A DNA stretch of 42,130 nucleotides from Erysipelotrichaceae bacterium 7770_A6. GTDB taxonomy: Bacteria; Bacillota_I; Bacilli_A; Erysipelotrichales; Erysipelotrichaceae. Within the stretch, counting starts at the first letter, position 1, and each line of letters starts with the position of its first letter. The notes under the pieces are model-generated. The model saw only the letters and a program-made list of their open reading frames with translations, did no database searches and was not told the origin of the DNA. The position numbers and the translations under genes are program-made. This document shows positions 20,755 to 29,865 of this stretch, piece after piece. The stretch spans positions 1 through 42,130 of the forward strand of contig QQXM01000024.1 in assembly GCA_014610835.1 (NCBI GenBank), given 5' to 3'.

Positions 20755-22631
20755 TTCGCTTTTCCCTTTCCTTGTTTGATTGCAATTGCAAGTACCGCAA
20801 GATCTGCAGGGTTGACACCCGAAATCCTTGAAGCCTGTCCCATTGTTGCAGGTTTATATTTCATCAATTTCTGTCTGCCTTCAATCGATAAATTGTCAAC
20901 TTCATCATAGTTAAAATCAACACCTAATGAAATAGAATCCATTGCTTTTAATTTACTTGCTTCTCTTCTTGCTTTATCAATATATCCAGCATATTTAATA
21001 TCAATATCACATTTAGAAGCAATAAAAGAATCTGTTTCTTCATCGATTGTTTCAAATAATTTCTTTGTTTCAATATTAGGTCTTTTCACAAGATCTAAAC
21101 CATTGATACCACGATGACCATCTTCATCATATCCACATTCTTTCAAGTACTGATGAATTCTATCATCATCAACTTCAAAGACTGTTTCCTTCAAATGATC
21201 TTTCAATCTAGAAAGTTCTGCCTGCTTCCTTTCATATGCTGCATATCTTTCATCACTGATTAGACCAATACTTCTGCCTTTATCAATCAATCTTTCTTCA
21301 GCATTATCATGTCTCAATAATAATCTGAATTCAGCTCTGCTCGTTAATAAACGATATGGTTCTAGTGTACCCTTTGTTGTTAAATCATCTACAAGTACAC
21401 CAATATATGCTTCATCCCTAGCAAATACAAGTGGCTGCTTTCCATCTAGTTTCATAACAGCATTAATTCCAGCCATAATACCTTGGCCTGCAGCTTCTTC
21501 ATATCCACTTGTTCCATTGACTTGGCCTGCAGTGAATAGATTTTCAATGATTTTTGATTCAAATGTTGGTTTCATCTGTATTGGATCAATAGCATCATAT
21601 TCAATTGCATATGCATACTTTTTAATGATTGCATCTTTAAAGCCTGGTAAAGAATGTACCATATGTTCCTGGATATCTCTTGGTAAAGATGTAGAGAATC
21701 CTTGAATATATGTTGTATCCATAGACAAAGATTCTGGTTCCAGAAATAATAAATGTCTAGGTTTATCTTTAAAACGAACAAGCTTGTCTTCAATGGATGG
21801 ACAATATCTTGGTCCAACACCTTTCACAACACCAGAATACATAGATGATTTATTTAAATTGTTTAAAATCCATTCATGTGTTTCTGGAGTTGTATATGTT
21901 AAATAACATGGAACCTGATCTTTAAATGCTCGTACATCTTCTTGTCTTGTTGTTTCTGAAAAACGTAAAAATGCATCTGTTCCTGGTTCATATTGTGTTT
22001 TAGAAAAATCAATTGATGAAGTTAAGATTCTAGCAGGTGTTCCTGTTTTTAAACGGAATGTATGTAATCCAAGATCACGTAAAGACTGTGATAAATCTTT
22101 TGTTGTCTTTTCCATATCTGGACCGCCGTCTCTTACTTCAGAAGAAATCATATTCACACCAGCCATATATGTTCCTGTTGTTAAAATAACAATAGAGCAG
22201 GAAATAAATGAACCATCTGCTAATGTGATACCAGTAATACGATTATTTTCAGTGTTGATCTTTACTGCCATTGCTTCTTTGACAGTCAGGTTCTCAGTAT
22301 GAAGACAAACATCCTGCATCATTTTCTTGTATGCAATCTTATCAGACTGTACGCGTAATGCTCTAACACCAGGACCCTTTGCACTATTCAGCATTTTAAA
22401 CTGTAATGCAGTTTTATCTGCCGTAATTGGCATCTGTCCACCCAATGCATCAATTTCACGTACAACGATACCTTTTGCGGGACCTCCAACAGAAGGATTA
22501 CAAGGCATTTTACCAATGTTATCAATACTCAATGTGAGTAAGCATGTATTTTTCTTTAATCTTGCAGATGCAAGTGCAGCTTCAATTCCTGCATGTCCTC
22601 CACCAATTACAACTATATCAAAATCAACCAT
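20751..22631 (-). CDS. mnmG: tRNA uridine-34 modification enzyme MnmG (GidA)
   Basis: A 626-residue FAD-binding protein that, with MnmE, installs carboxymethylaminomethyl groups at tRNA wobble uridine. It has the dinucleotide fold GGGHAGIEAALASARL, IGKMPCNPSVGGPAKG, the Cys-containing CPSIEDK segment, and QVNGTSGYEEAAGQG. The length is normal. mnmE, its usual neighbour, is not in this window. It overlaps the upstream EVE-like gene by eight bases and the thyX-like gene downstream by four. Confidence 0.96.
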   Translation of the reverse strand: MVDFDIVVIGGGHAGIEAALASARLKKNTCLLTLSIDNIGKMPCNPSVGGPAKGIVVREIDALGGQMPITADKTALQFKMLNSAKGPGVRALRVQSDKIAYKKMMQDVCLHTENLTVKEAMAVKINTENNRITGITLADGSFISCSIVILTTGTYMAGVNMISSEVRDGGPDMEKTTKDLSQSLRDLGLHTFRLKTGTPARILTSSIDFSKTQYEPGTDAFLRFSETTRQEDVRAFKDQVPCYLTYTTPETHEWILNNLNKSSMYSGVVKGVGPRYCPSIEDKLVRFKDKPRHLLFLEPESLSMDTTYIQGFSTSLPRDIQEHMVHSLPGFKDAIIKKYAYAIEYDAIDPIQMKPTFESKIIENLFTAGQVNGTSGYEEAAGQGIMAGINAVMKLDGKQPLVFARDEAYIGVLVDDLTTKGTLEPYRLLTSRAEFRLLLRHDNAEERLIDKGRSIGLISDERYAAYERKQAELSRLKDHLKETVFEVDDDRIHQYLKECGYDEDGHRGINGLDLVKRPNIETKKLFETIDEETDSFIASKCDIDIKYAGYIDKARREASKLKAMDSISLGVDFNYDEVDNLSIEGRQKLMKYKPATMGQASRISGVNPADLAVLAIAIKQGKGKAK

Positions 22632-23532
22632 TATTTATATCTTCCACCATTTTTTCTACTTCAGGAATTTCTTTATCCTTACTTGCCAGTAACTCAAATG
22701 TTATGCGACGTTCAAATTTCAATTTCTTAATATAATATCGATATATTGTCACTTTTCCAATGACTTCTCGAATTCTAAGATCTTTATCATTTGCCTGATA
22801 AACCAAAGGCAGTGCTATCTTGATCTTTGATTTATCCATATACAGACATTCACTGTTTGATCCACGAATCATTTCCCATTTATTTTCTTTCATTTTCAAC
22901 TCAGCTAACTTATGGGACAATGCTCTTTCTTTTTCACTGCCTGATTCTTTTCCTATTTTCTTAGAAATAAGTGCAATTTGATGTCTTACAACATCATCTC
23001 TAAATATCTCATCAGGATTTTTATCTGGATCTGCACTCCATAAATCAATTCCGTGTTTTTGTGCGGCAGTTAATATTTTTACCGTAACGGAAGGATCACT
23101 TCGATCTAAATATGTATAGGATTCTAAGTGATCTGTCAGATCCAAAGAATGAATTTCATCTGGATAAACAGGCGAAATAAAGAATACAACATCTGTAAGA
23201 TACAGGCAACGCATTGTTTTAGGAATTTCACCTTTTCCTGCTTTTCGAATTGCTTCTTCTAATCGTTGTTTTGTTTCATATCCACATGCTTCACTATATT
23301 GATCCCATAATTGATTTAAAGATAATCTTTTTACAGAATCATAGTGTGCATATCCAACGAGTCCTTTTTTTCTGCCATGATTTGGACGCGAAAAGAAGAA
23401 AAGAAGATCCCCTTTTCTAAAATCCGCAAATTTCTTTTTATTTGCAAGACGCCAGAATATGATTGTGCGATTTCTGCACAATCGATGATATTCCAGCATC
23501 TCACTGTCCGTAACATAAGCAATAGAACTCAT
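22624..23532 (-). CDS. EVE/PUA-like domain protein, function unknown
   Basis: A 302-residue soluble protein. Its first half looks like a PUA/EVE-type nucleic-acid-binding fold: IIFWRLANKKKFADFRKGDLLFFFSR, GLVGYAHYDSV and, later, LYLTDVVFFISPV. The second half is basic and helical (residues about 190-225) and ends in a beta-rich part with many Lys and Arg. I do not recognise a catalytic motif. It overlaps mnmG by eight bases and follows fhs by 18 bp, so it is likely co-transcribed with tRNA-modification genes. A role in binding modified nucleic acid is only a guess. Confidence 0.45.
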   Translation of the reverse strand: MSSIAYVTDSEMLEYHRLCRNRTIIFWRLANKKKFADFRKGDLLFFFSRPNHGRKKGLVGYAHYDSVKRLSLNQLWDQYSEACGYETKQRLEEAIRKAGKGEIPKTMRCLYLTDVVFFISPVYPDEIHSLDLTDHLESYTYLDRSDPSVTVKILTAAQKHGIDLWSADPDKNPDEIFRDDVVRHQIALISKKIGKESGSEKERALSHKLAELKMKENKWEMIRGSNSECLYMDKSKIKIALPLVYQANDKDLRIREVIGKVTIYRYYIKKLKFERRITFELLASKDKEIPEVEKMVEDINNG

Positions 23533-23550
23533 AATATATTTCTCTAATCT

Positions 23551-25215
23551 TTAAAATAATCCGTATGTTTCGCCGTTTTCATCAATACCCATATTGATTG
23601 CGGCAGGTACCTTTGGTAAACCTGGCATTGTTAATACATTGCCTGTATATGCAACAATAAATCCTGCACCTCTTGAAATATTGATATTTCTTACATGGAT
23701 TGTAAAGTCAACTGGTCTACCAACTAATTTAGCGTCATCACTTAATGAATTCTGTGTTTTTGCCATACAGATTGGTAACTTGTCCCATCCATATTTTTGA
23801 TATAAAGCAATTGTTTCTTTTGCTTCATCAGAGAATTCAACATCCTTTGCACCATATACTGTTGTCGCAATCTTGAATATTTTATTTTCAATTGAATCAT
23901 TTACATCATAGATAGGTGCATAATGTGTTTCTTCTTCACACTTTTCTACAACGATGGAAGCAAGATCTTTCATACCTTCTCCACCATTTGCCCATCCATC
24001 TGCTTCAGCAACTGGATAGTTCTTTTCTTTGCACCAATTCAATAATGCTTCTACTTCAGCCTTTGTATCCTTTGCAAACTTATTGATTGCGATAACAAAT
24101 GGGACACCAAATGCCTGAATTGATTCAACATGCTTTTCTAGATTTGCAGTACCCTTGAGTAATGCATCTACATTTTCTTCACCTAATGCATCTACTTCAA
24201 CTCCACCATGCATTTTTAGAGCACGCACTGTTGCAACAATAACAACTGCATTTGGTTTTAAATTTGCAGCACGACACTTAATATCCAAGAACTTTTCAGC
24301 ACCTAGATCAGCACCAAATCCAGCTTCTGTAACTACATAATCACTGAGTTTTAATGCAGTTTTTGTAGCAATTACAGAATTACATCCATGTGCAATATTT
24401 GCAAATGGTCCACCATGGATGAATACTGGTGTGTGTTCGAGTGTCTGTACAAGGTTTGGCTTCAATGCTTCTTTCATAACAACTGTTGCTGCACCTGCTG
24501 CACCAATATCTTTTACTGTTACTGGTTCACCATCATATGTATATGCAACAACACATTCAGATAATCTCTTTTCGAAATCATGAATGTCATTAGATAAGCA
24601 AAGAATTGCCATTACTTCTGTTGCTACTGTAATAACAAAGTGATCTTCACGTTCAACACCATTTGTCTTTTTCTTCTGTGCAATTGTAATATCACGTAAA
24701 GTTCTTTCATTCATATCCATACATCTCTTCCATACAACTTTTGCAGGATCAATGTTTAATGGATTTCCCTGGTAGATACTATTATCTAACATTGCAGCAA
24801 TAAGATTATTTGCTGTAGTAATTGCATGCATGTCTCCTGTGAAATGTAAATTGATAGATTCCATTGGAATGACCTGAGCATAGCCACCGCCTGTAGCTCC
24901 ACCTTTTAAACCAAATACTGGACCTAAAGAAGGTTCTCTTAAGCAAGCCATTGCCTTTTTACCAATTTTACTAAGACCATCTACAAGACCAATTGTTGTA
25001 GTAGACTTTCCTTCACCTGCTTTTGTTGGAGTAATTGCTGTAACGAGAATTAATTTTCCATCTTTTTCATTTTCAAGATTCAACTGATTGAGATCAATCT
25101 TTGCTTTATCTCTTCCATAAGGTTCTAAAGCTTCTTCTTTAATACCTGCTTTTTGTGCAATTTTGTAAATATCTTCTAGTGTAGCTTCCTGAGCAATCTT
25201 TAGATCGTTATTCAT
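23551..25215 (-). CDS. fhs: Formate-tetrahydrofolate ligase
   Basis: A 554-residue enzyme that joins formate to tetrahydrofolate with ATP, feeding one-carbon units to purine, fMet and thymidylate synthesis. It has the P-loop TPTKAGEGKSTTTIGLVDGL near residue 65, LREPSLGPVFGLKGGATGGGYAQV, and the C-terminal RGAGFIVAYTGNVLTMPGLPKVPAA. The length is normal. The start at 25215 is supported by AAAGGAG in the upstream 15 bases. It lies 15 bp after recR. Confidence 0.97.
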   Translation of the reverse strand: MNNDLKIAQEATLEDIYKIAQKAGIKEEALEPYGRDKAKIDLNQLNLENEKDGKLILVTAITPTKAGEGKSTTTIGLVDGLSKIGKKAMACLREPSLGPVFGLKGGATGGGYAQVIPMESINLHFTGDMHAITTANNLIAAMLDNSIYQGNPLNIDPAKVVWKRCMDMNERTLRDITIAQKKKTNGVEREDHFVITVATEVMAILCLSNDIHDFEKRLSECVVAYTYDGEPVTVKDIGAAGAATVVMKEALKPNLVQTLEHTPVFIHGGPFANIAHGCNSVIATKTALKLSDYVVTEAGFGADLGAEKFLDIKCRAANLKPNAVVIVATVRALKMHGGVEVDALGEENVDALLKGTANLEKHVESIQAFGVPFVIAINKFAKDTKAEVEALLNWCKEKNYPVAEADGWANGGEGMKDLASIVVEKCEEETHYAPIYDVNDSIENKIFKIATTVYGAKDVEFSDEAKETIALYQKYGWDKLPICMAKTQNSLSDDAKLVGRPVDFTIHVRNINISRGAGFIVAYTGNVLTMPGLPKVPAAINMGIDENGETYGLF

Positions 25216-25230
25216 ACCGTATTTTCTCCT

Positions 25231-25824
25231 TTACATTTTTCTTCGGTCTGACAAAGCATGTGTTAATGTCATTTCATCTGCATAATCTAACATACCACCC
25301 GTAGGTAGACCATGCGCAATACGTGTTACTAATACTTCTGGACATTCCGCATGTAATAATTTATTCAAATACATCGCAGTTGTTTCACCATCCATTGTTG
25401 TATTTGTAGCCAATATGATTTCTTTTGCATTCTTAGCTCTTTGAATTAATGAATCAATATTCAAATCTTCAGGCATAATGCCTTTTGATGTTGAAATCAA
25501 TCCATTCAATACATGATACACACCATGATATTCATTTGTTTTTTCCATTGCTAGAACATCTTTTGAACTTTGTACAACAAATATCACTTCATGATTTCTA
25601 TCAGGATCATTACAAATATCACATGTATCATTCTCTGTTAAATTACCACATTCATTACAATAGTGCAGTTTTTCCTTTACATTTAATAAAGCCTGTGCAA
25701 ATGCCTGTACTTCTGTATCTTTCCAGTCCAATACATTCAAAGCATATCTCTCTGCACTTTTTTCACCAACACCAGGTAAATTTCTAAAACTATCAATCAG
25801 TTCTTGTAAGCTCTTTGGATACAT
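25231..25824 (-). CDS. recR: Recombination mediator RecR
   Basis: A 197-residue RecR of normal length that works with RecF and RecO to load RecA on gaps. It has a helix-hairpin-helix (LPGVGEKSAERYAL), a four-cysteine zinc finger (CNEC...CDIC) and a Toprim domain with VVQSSKDVLAMEK and ATNTTMDGETTAMYL. It sits in the conserved dnaX-ybaB-recR cluster, three bases after ybaB. Confidence 0.96.
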   Translation of the reverse strand: MYPKSLQELIDSFRNLPGVGEKSAERYALNVLDWKDTEVQAFAQALLNVKEKLHYCNECGNLTENDTCDICNDPDRNHEVIFVVQSSKDVLAMEKTNEYHGVYHVLNGLISTSKGIMPEDLNIDSLIQRAKNAKEIILATNTTMDGETTAMYLNKLLHAECPEVLVTRIAHGLPTGGMLDYADEMTLTHALSDRRKM

Positions 25825-25827
25825 GTA

Positions 25828-26121
25828 TTACATCCCTGGTAGATTTAATCCTGCAGTGAGGCCACCTAATTGATTTTCTCTATCTTCATCGCACTTGCTG
25901 ACTGCATTATTGAAAGCAATCAGCAGCATATCTTGCAGCATTTCTCTATCATCCATCAATTCTTCTGGAATTGTGATACTCTGACATTCACATTTTCCGT
26001 TGATCTGGATTTTAATACCATTGGATTCTCCTTCATAAATTGTTGCTTCCAATTTAGATTGTGTCTTTTTTAAGTCAGCCTGCATTTTCTGCGCCTGTCT
26101 CATAATCATATTGATATCCAT
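25828..26121 (-). CDS. ybaB: Nucleoid-associated protein YbaB/EbfC
   Basis: A 97-residue DNA-binding protein of the YbaB family. It starts MDINMIMRQAQKMQADLKKTQ, has a central KIQINGKCECQSITI strand region and ends in a short helix. It forms dimers that bind DNA. It is encoded between dnaX and recR, as in most Firmicutes. Confidence 0.95.
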   Translation of the reverse strand: MDINMIMRQAQKMQADLKKTQSKLEATIYEGESNGIKIQINGKCECQSITIPEELMDDREMLQDMLLIAFNNAVSKCDEDRENQLGGLTAGLNLPGM

Positions 26122-26133
26122 ATTTTTTATCTC

Positions 26134-27828
26134 CTAAACAATTTCTATGTTATCTTCACCAAATAATTCTTTTACTTTTTCTAATGTTGAAGATTCTTCA
26201 GAACTTTCTTCTTTATATTTCTCTATTTGAATTGGTTCTGGTAATGTTCCCTCTTTTTTATGATTTACAAATTCAACTTTTGCTTTTGTAAAATCATCTT
26301 CCGTAATCGCAAATACTACTTTATCCGTATGCAATACATCTCTCATGAATTCATATATTTCACGATTCATTTTTTCTTCATTGATACGATTTGCAATAGA
26401 TTGCATTTTTGTATAAAGAAGAATACAGTCATTACCACTCGCAGCTACCTTACATTCACTCAATACCGTAGTATATTTTCTGTGATTTAAATCTGCATAG
26501 CTTCCAATCATTGATAAAGTATTTTCATCTGATACCTTATTTTGTTTATTACATACTAATAATATAGATAACACTTTATCTAAAGGTATTACATCTACTG
26601 GCTTAACTTTTACAACTTCAACAGTTTTTTCTTCAACTGTCTGTTTTACTGGTTCTGAAATAACTGGTGTTCTAACAATTCTATTTTCTGTATTTACTGG
26701 TGCAGAAATATTATGAACTTCAGTTGGAATTGCATTCACAATTGTATTTGTTACTTCCTCTGTTGCTAATGAGAGGCACATTACCTCAAATACTCTTGCG
26801 GCAGATGTAGATTGTTTATATCTAGATTTTGTATCTAGAAGCTTTTCACAGATCTGCATGCACATAGACGAAGAAATCTTTGAAGATAATGCATTTGCTT
26901 CTTCTTGATTTAATACTTTTAACAGTTCTTCTTTCTTGCAGACAGAATATACTGCAGAATCTTTTAGAATATCTATCATTCCATCTGTATATCTAACAAA
27001 ATCAATACCTTTTTCTTCATAATTTTGAATTCTTGTCAGAATAGAAGCTAAATCTTTATTTTGAATATCTTCAATCAATCCAATTTTTTCACTTGTCGTT
27101 GCTAAACCATAGATTCGATCAATTGCATCAACTGTAATTTCATCTCTTGTATAAGATGCACATTGGTCCATAATGCTTAATGCATCTCTCATACCGCCAT
27201 CGCTCAATACAGCAATCATCATCGCAGCATTTTCTTCCATGATAATATTTTCTTTTTTTGCGATATTTAATAAGTGATCACGAATTTGATCAGTTCTAAC
27301 CTTTGTAAAATCATATCTTTGGCATCTAGAAATAATTGTAGGTAATAATTTCTGAGGATCTGTTGTCGCAAGAATAAAAATTACATTTTCTGGTGGTTCT
27401 TCTAAAGTTTTTAATAATGCAGAGGAAGCAGCACTTGATAACTGGTGCACCTCGTCAATAATATAAACCTTATGTTTTCCTTGCATTGGAGCAAGTCTGC
27501 TTCTTTCAATCAGGTCTCTAATATCTTCTACATGTGTTTCATTTGCAGCATTAATTTCAATAATATCTGGATGTGTCCCTGAATTTGCAGCAACACAGTT
27601 TTCACACTTTTCACATGGAGCATTTTCTGGATTTTCACAATTCACCGCTTTTGCCAGCAAACGTGCCATTGTTGTTTTTCCAGTACCTCTTGGACCGCAA
27701 AATAAGTAAGCATGTCCCACTTTGTTTTCTTTTACAGCATTTTTTATTGATTTAACAATATATTCCTGTCCTACAACTTCTTCAAATGTTGAGGAACGAT
27801 ATTTTTGATATAGTGCTATTTTTGCCAT
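26134..27828 (-). CDS. dnaX: DNA polymerase III gamma/tau subunit
   Basis: A 564-residue clamp-loader ATPase. The Walker A is FCGPRGTGKTTMARLLAKA, the zinc site is CENPENAPCEKCENC, Walker B is VYIIDEVHQLS, and the sensor region contains ILATTDPQKLLPTIISRCQRYDF. The C-terminal 180 residues form the tau-specific tail that contacts polymerase and helicase. A TATAAT (27849-27854, minus strand) just after the tadA terminator may be its -10 box, without a clear -35. No obvious frameshift site was looked for systematically. Confidence 0.96.
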   Translation of the reverse strand: MAKIALYQKYRSSTFEEVVGQEYIVKSIKNAVKENKVGHAYLFCGPRGTGKTTMARLLAKAVNCENPENAPCEKCENCVAANSGTHPDIIEINAANETHVEDIRDLIERSRLAPMQGKHKVYIIDEVHQLSSAASSALLKTLEEPPENVIFILATTDPQKLLPTIISRCQRYDFTKVRTDQIRDHLLNIAKKENIIMEENAAMMIAVLSDGGMRDALSIMDQCASYTRDEITVDAIDRIYGLATTSEKIGLIEDIQNKDLASILTRIQNYEEKGIDFVRYTDGMIDILKDSAVYSVCKKEELLKVLNQEEANALSSKISSSMCMQICEKLLDTKSRYKQSTSAARVFEVMCLSLATEEVTNTIVNAIPTEVHNISAPVNTENRIVRTPVISEPVKQTVEEKTVEVVKVKPVDVIPLDKVLSILLVCNKQNKVSDENTLSMIGSYADLNHRKYTTVLSECKVAASGNDCILLYTKMQSIANRINEEKMNREIYEFMRDVLHTDKVVFAITEDDFTKAKVEFVNHKKEGTLPEPIQIEKYKEESSEESSTLEKVKELFGEDNIEIV

Positions 27829-27856
27829 GTATGTCTCCTGCAGAAATAATTATAAC

Positions 27857-27883
27857 AAAAAACCTGACTTCTAAATCAGGTTT
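27857..27883 (-). terminator. Terminator after tadA
   Basis: AAACCTGA (27860-27867) and TCAGGTTT (27876-27883) pair perfectly over 8 bp with an 8-base loop. On the minus strand the 3' arm continues into a run of T. The hairpin starts inside the last codons of tadA and separates it from dnaX. Confidence 0.85.
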
Positions 27884-28361
27884 ATGTATGGTTTTTATGC
27901 TTATTTCTATTTCTTTTTTCTTTGAAGAATGTAGTTAATATTTCTGAGCATTTTTCTTTCATAATATCTGCATATATTTCTTTTGGATATGTATTTAAAT
28001 GTGGAATTTGCTTTACATGAATCACAGTTTCAAGACATCCACCTTTTGGATCTGAAGTTCCATAATACAAGCGACGTATTCTACTTAATTGAATTAGCCC
28101 AGTGCACATCATACATGGTTCTAAAGTGACGTATAAATCACAATCCTGCAAATTCCATGTACCTAATATTTTTTGTGCTTTTGTTAAAGCAATATGTTCT
28201 GCGTGAGATGAAGCTAATTGATCGTGTTCTTTCATGTTATGTGCGCGTGCAATAATTTCACCATCTCTTACTACAACAGCACCAATAGGAACTTCATCAA
28301 TTTTTTTTGCTTTATAAGCTTCTTTCAAAGCTTCTCTCATATATTCATTTTCAGTATTCAT
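27882..28361 (-). CDS. tadA: tRNA adenosine-34 deaminase TadA
   Basis: A 159-residue zinc deaminase that makes inosine at the wobble position of tRNA-Arg. The zinc site is HAEHIALTKAQK plus LEPCMMCTGLI, with the catalytic Glu in HAE. I set the start at the ATG of MNTENEYMREAL, the normal N-terminus; an upstream GTG at 28379 would lie inside the SRP RNA gene. No ribosome binding site precedes the ATG, because the U tract of the SRP RNA terminator is there. tadA may depend on read-through from ffs or start internally. The Lys/Arg-rich tail is short. Confidence 0.9.
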   Translation of the reverse strand: MNTENEYMREALKEAYKAKKIDEVPIGAVVVRDGEIIARAHNMKEHDQLASSHAEHIALTKAQKILGTWNLQDCDLYVTLEPCMMCTGLIQLSRIRRLYYGTSDPKGGCLETVIHVKQIPHLNTYPKEIYADIMKEKCSEILTTFFKEKRNRNKHKNHT

Positions 28362-28367
28362 AATAAT

Positions 28368-28448
28368 AAAAAATGGCACACGCGATCAGAGGCTCGTATG
28401 GCTGCTACCTTCCGGTCCTGACCAGGTTAGAAACATGACTGCTGTGCC
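28368..28448 (-). ncRNA. ffs: Small signal recognition particle RNA (4.5S type)
   Basis: About 81 nt. The minus strand has the conserved SRP domain IV core GGTCAGGACCGGAAGGTAGC with the GGAA tetraloop and symmetric internal loop. The GGCACAGC start pairs with the GTGTGCC end, followed by six T as terminator. It is the short bacterial form without an Alu domain. It lies between serS and tadA/dnaX, as scr does in Bacillus. A strong promoter is placed seven bases upstream of the predicted +1 G at 28448. Confidence 0.95.
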
Positions 28449-28454
28449 GTTAGT

Positions 28455-28483
28455 ATTATATATGATTCAGCTTTGAAACTCAA
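28455..28483 (-). promoter_or_regulatory. Promoter of the SRP RNA
   Basis: On the minus strand TTGAGT (28478-28483), a 17-bp spacer and a perfect TATAAT (28455-28460). The predicted +1 is the G at 28448, the first base of the SRP RNA helix. Confidence 0.85.
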
Positions 28484-28496
28484 TCTTTATTTAAAT

Positions 28497-28512
28497 TGTT
28501 TCACGTGAAACA
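28497..28512. promoter_or_regulatory. parS: parS site 1
   Basis: TGTTTCACGTGAAACA is a perfect 16-bp palindrome identical to the canonical Firmicute parS sequence. It lies between the serS terminator and the SRP RNA promoter, about 10.6 kb from the DnaA-box cluster. ParB encoded at 16745-17641 is the expected ligand. Confidence 0.95.
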
Positions 28513-28537
28513 AAAATGAGTATCTTACGATACTCAT
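28511..28537 (-). terminator. Terminator of serS
   Basis: ATGAGTATC (28516-28524) and GATACTCAT (28529-28537) form a perfect 9-bp stem with a 4-base loop. Five T follow on the minus strand. The T tract touches parS site 1. Confidence 0.85.
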
Positions 28538-28542
28538 TCAGA

Positions 28543-29844
28543 TTAGAAATTCTTTTTCTTTTCTGCTACTGGAATCACTTCCATTCCACCCATGTATGGA
28601 CGTAATGGTTCAGGAATTCTAATAGAACCGTCTGCATTCAAGTTGTTTTCTACAAACGCAATTAACATTCTTGGTGGAGCAACAACTGTATTATTCAATG
28701 TATGAGCAAAATAGTTACCCTTTTCACCCTTTACTCGAATTCCAAGTCTTCTAGCCTGTGCATCACCTAAATTAGAACAAGAACCTACTTCAAAGTATTT
28801 TTTCTGACGAGGAGACCAAGCTTCAACGTCACAGCTCTTTACCTTAAGATCAGCAAGATCACCAGAACAGCATTCCAATGTTCTAACTGGAATATCTAAT
28901 GATCTGAAGAAATCAACAGAGTTCTTCCATAACTGATCATACCAGTATTTAGAATCTTCTGGTTCACATACTACAACCATTTCCTGTTTTTCAAACTGAT
29001 GAACTCTATAAAGACCTCTTTCTTCAATACCATGTGCACCTACTTCTTTTCTAAAACATGGGGAATAAGATGTTAATGTATAAGGAAGATCTTCCTTCTT
29101 TAAGATTTGTCCAATAAATCTACCAACCATAGAGTGTTCAGATGTACCAATCAAATAAAGATCTTCACCTTCAATTTTATACATCATGTTCTGCATTTCC
29201 GCAAAACTCATAACACCACTGACAACATCGCCATGAATCATGAATGGTGGTACAAAATATGTAAATCCACGATTAATCATGAAGTCACGTGCATAAGCTA
29301 GAATGGATGAATGTAATCTAGCAACATTTCCCTTTAAATAATAGAAACCATTACCAGATGTCTTGCCAGCTGAATCAATATCAAGGCCATCTACCTTTTC
29401 AAGGATATCTGTATGATATGGAACTTCAAAATCAGGAACAAATGGTTCACCAAACTTTTCAATTTCCTGGTTCTCACTATCGTCTTTACCAATTGGAACA
29501 GATGGATCAATGATATTTGGAATCACATACATTCTTTTTTTGATTTCTTCATTCAATTCAGCTTCTCTCTTTTCGAGAGTTTCCATTTCATCGCCCATTT
29601 CTTTTACTTTGGCTTTTACCTGTTCTGCTTCTTCTTTTTTTCCATCACGCATCAATAAGCCAATTTCTTTAGACATCTTGTTACGACCAGCACGTAAAGC
29701 ATCACCTTTTGCTTTTACAGCTCTGACTTCCTTGTCGAATTCAGCTACTTCATCAACCATTGGAAGCTTTTCATCCTGGAACTTCTTTTTAATATTTTCT
29801 TTTACAAGTTCTGGATTTTCACGAATTAATTTAATGTCAATCAT
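28543..29844 (-). CDS. serS: Seryl-tRNA synthetase
   Basis: A 433-residue class II synthetase. An N-terminal tRNA-binding coiled coil (about 25-105, with alternating charged residues) is followed by the catalytic core: LIGTSEHSM, motif 2 CFRKEVGAHGIEERGLYRVHQF, VGSCSNLGDAQARRLGIR and motif 3 HTLNNTVVAPPRMLIAFVEN. Motif 3 reads APPR where most bacterial enzymes have GR or a similar short form; the key Arg is kept. AAGGAG lies seven bases before the ATG. Expression is controlled by a T-box leader with a serine specifier codon, and a terminator follows the gene. Confidence 0.96.
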   Translation of the reverse strand: MIDIKLIRENPELVKENIKKKFQDEKLPMVDEVAEFDKEVRAVKAKGDALRAGRNKMSKEIGLLMRDGKKEEAEQVKAKVKEMGDEMETLEKREAELNEEIKKRMYVIPNIIDPSVPIGKDDSENQEIEKFGEPFVPDFEVPYHTDILEKVDGLDIDSAGKTSGNGFYYLKGNVARLHSSILAYARDFMINRGFTYFVPPFMIHGDVVSGVMSFAEMQNMMYKIEGEDLYLIGTSEHSMVGRFIGQILKKEDLPYTLTSYSPCFRKEVGAHGIEERGLYRVHQFEKQEMVVVCEPEDSKYWYDQLWKNSVDFFRSLDIPVRTLECCSGDLADLKVKSCDVEAWSPRQKKYFEVGSCSNLGDAQARRLGIRVKGEKGNYFAHTLNNTVVAPPRMLIAFVENNLNADGSIRIPEPLRPYMGGMEVIPVAEKKKNF

Positions 29845-29865
29845 GTTTATTCTCCTTTACAAAAT

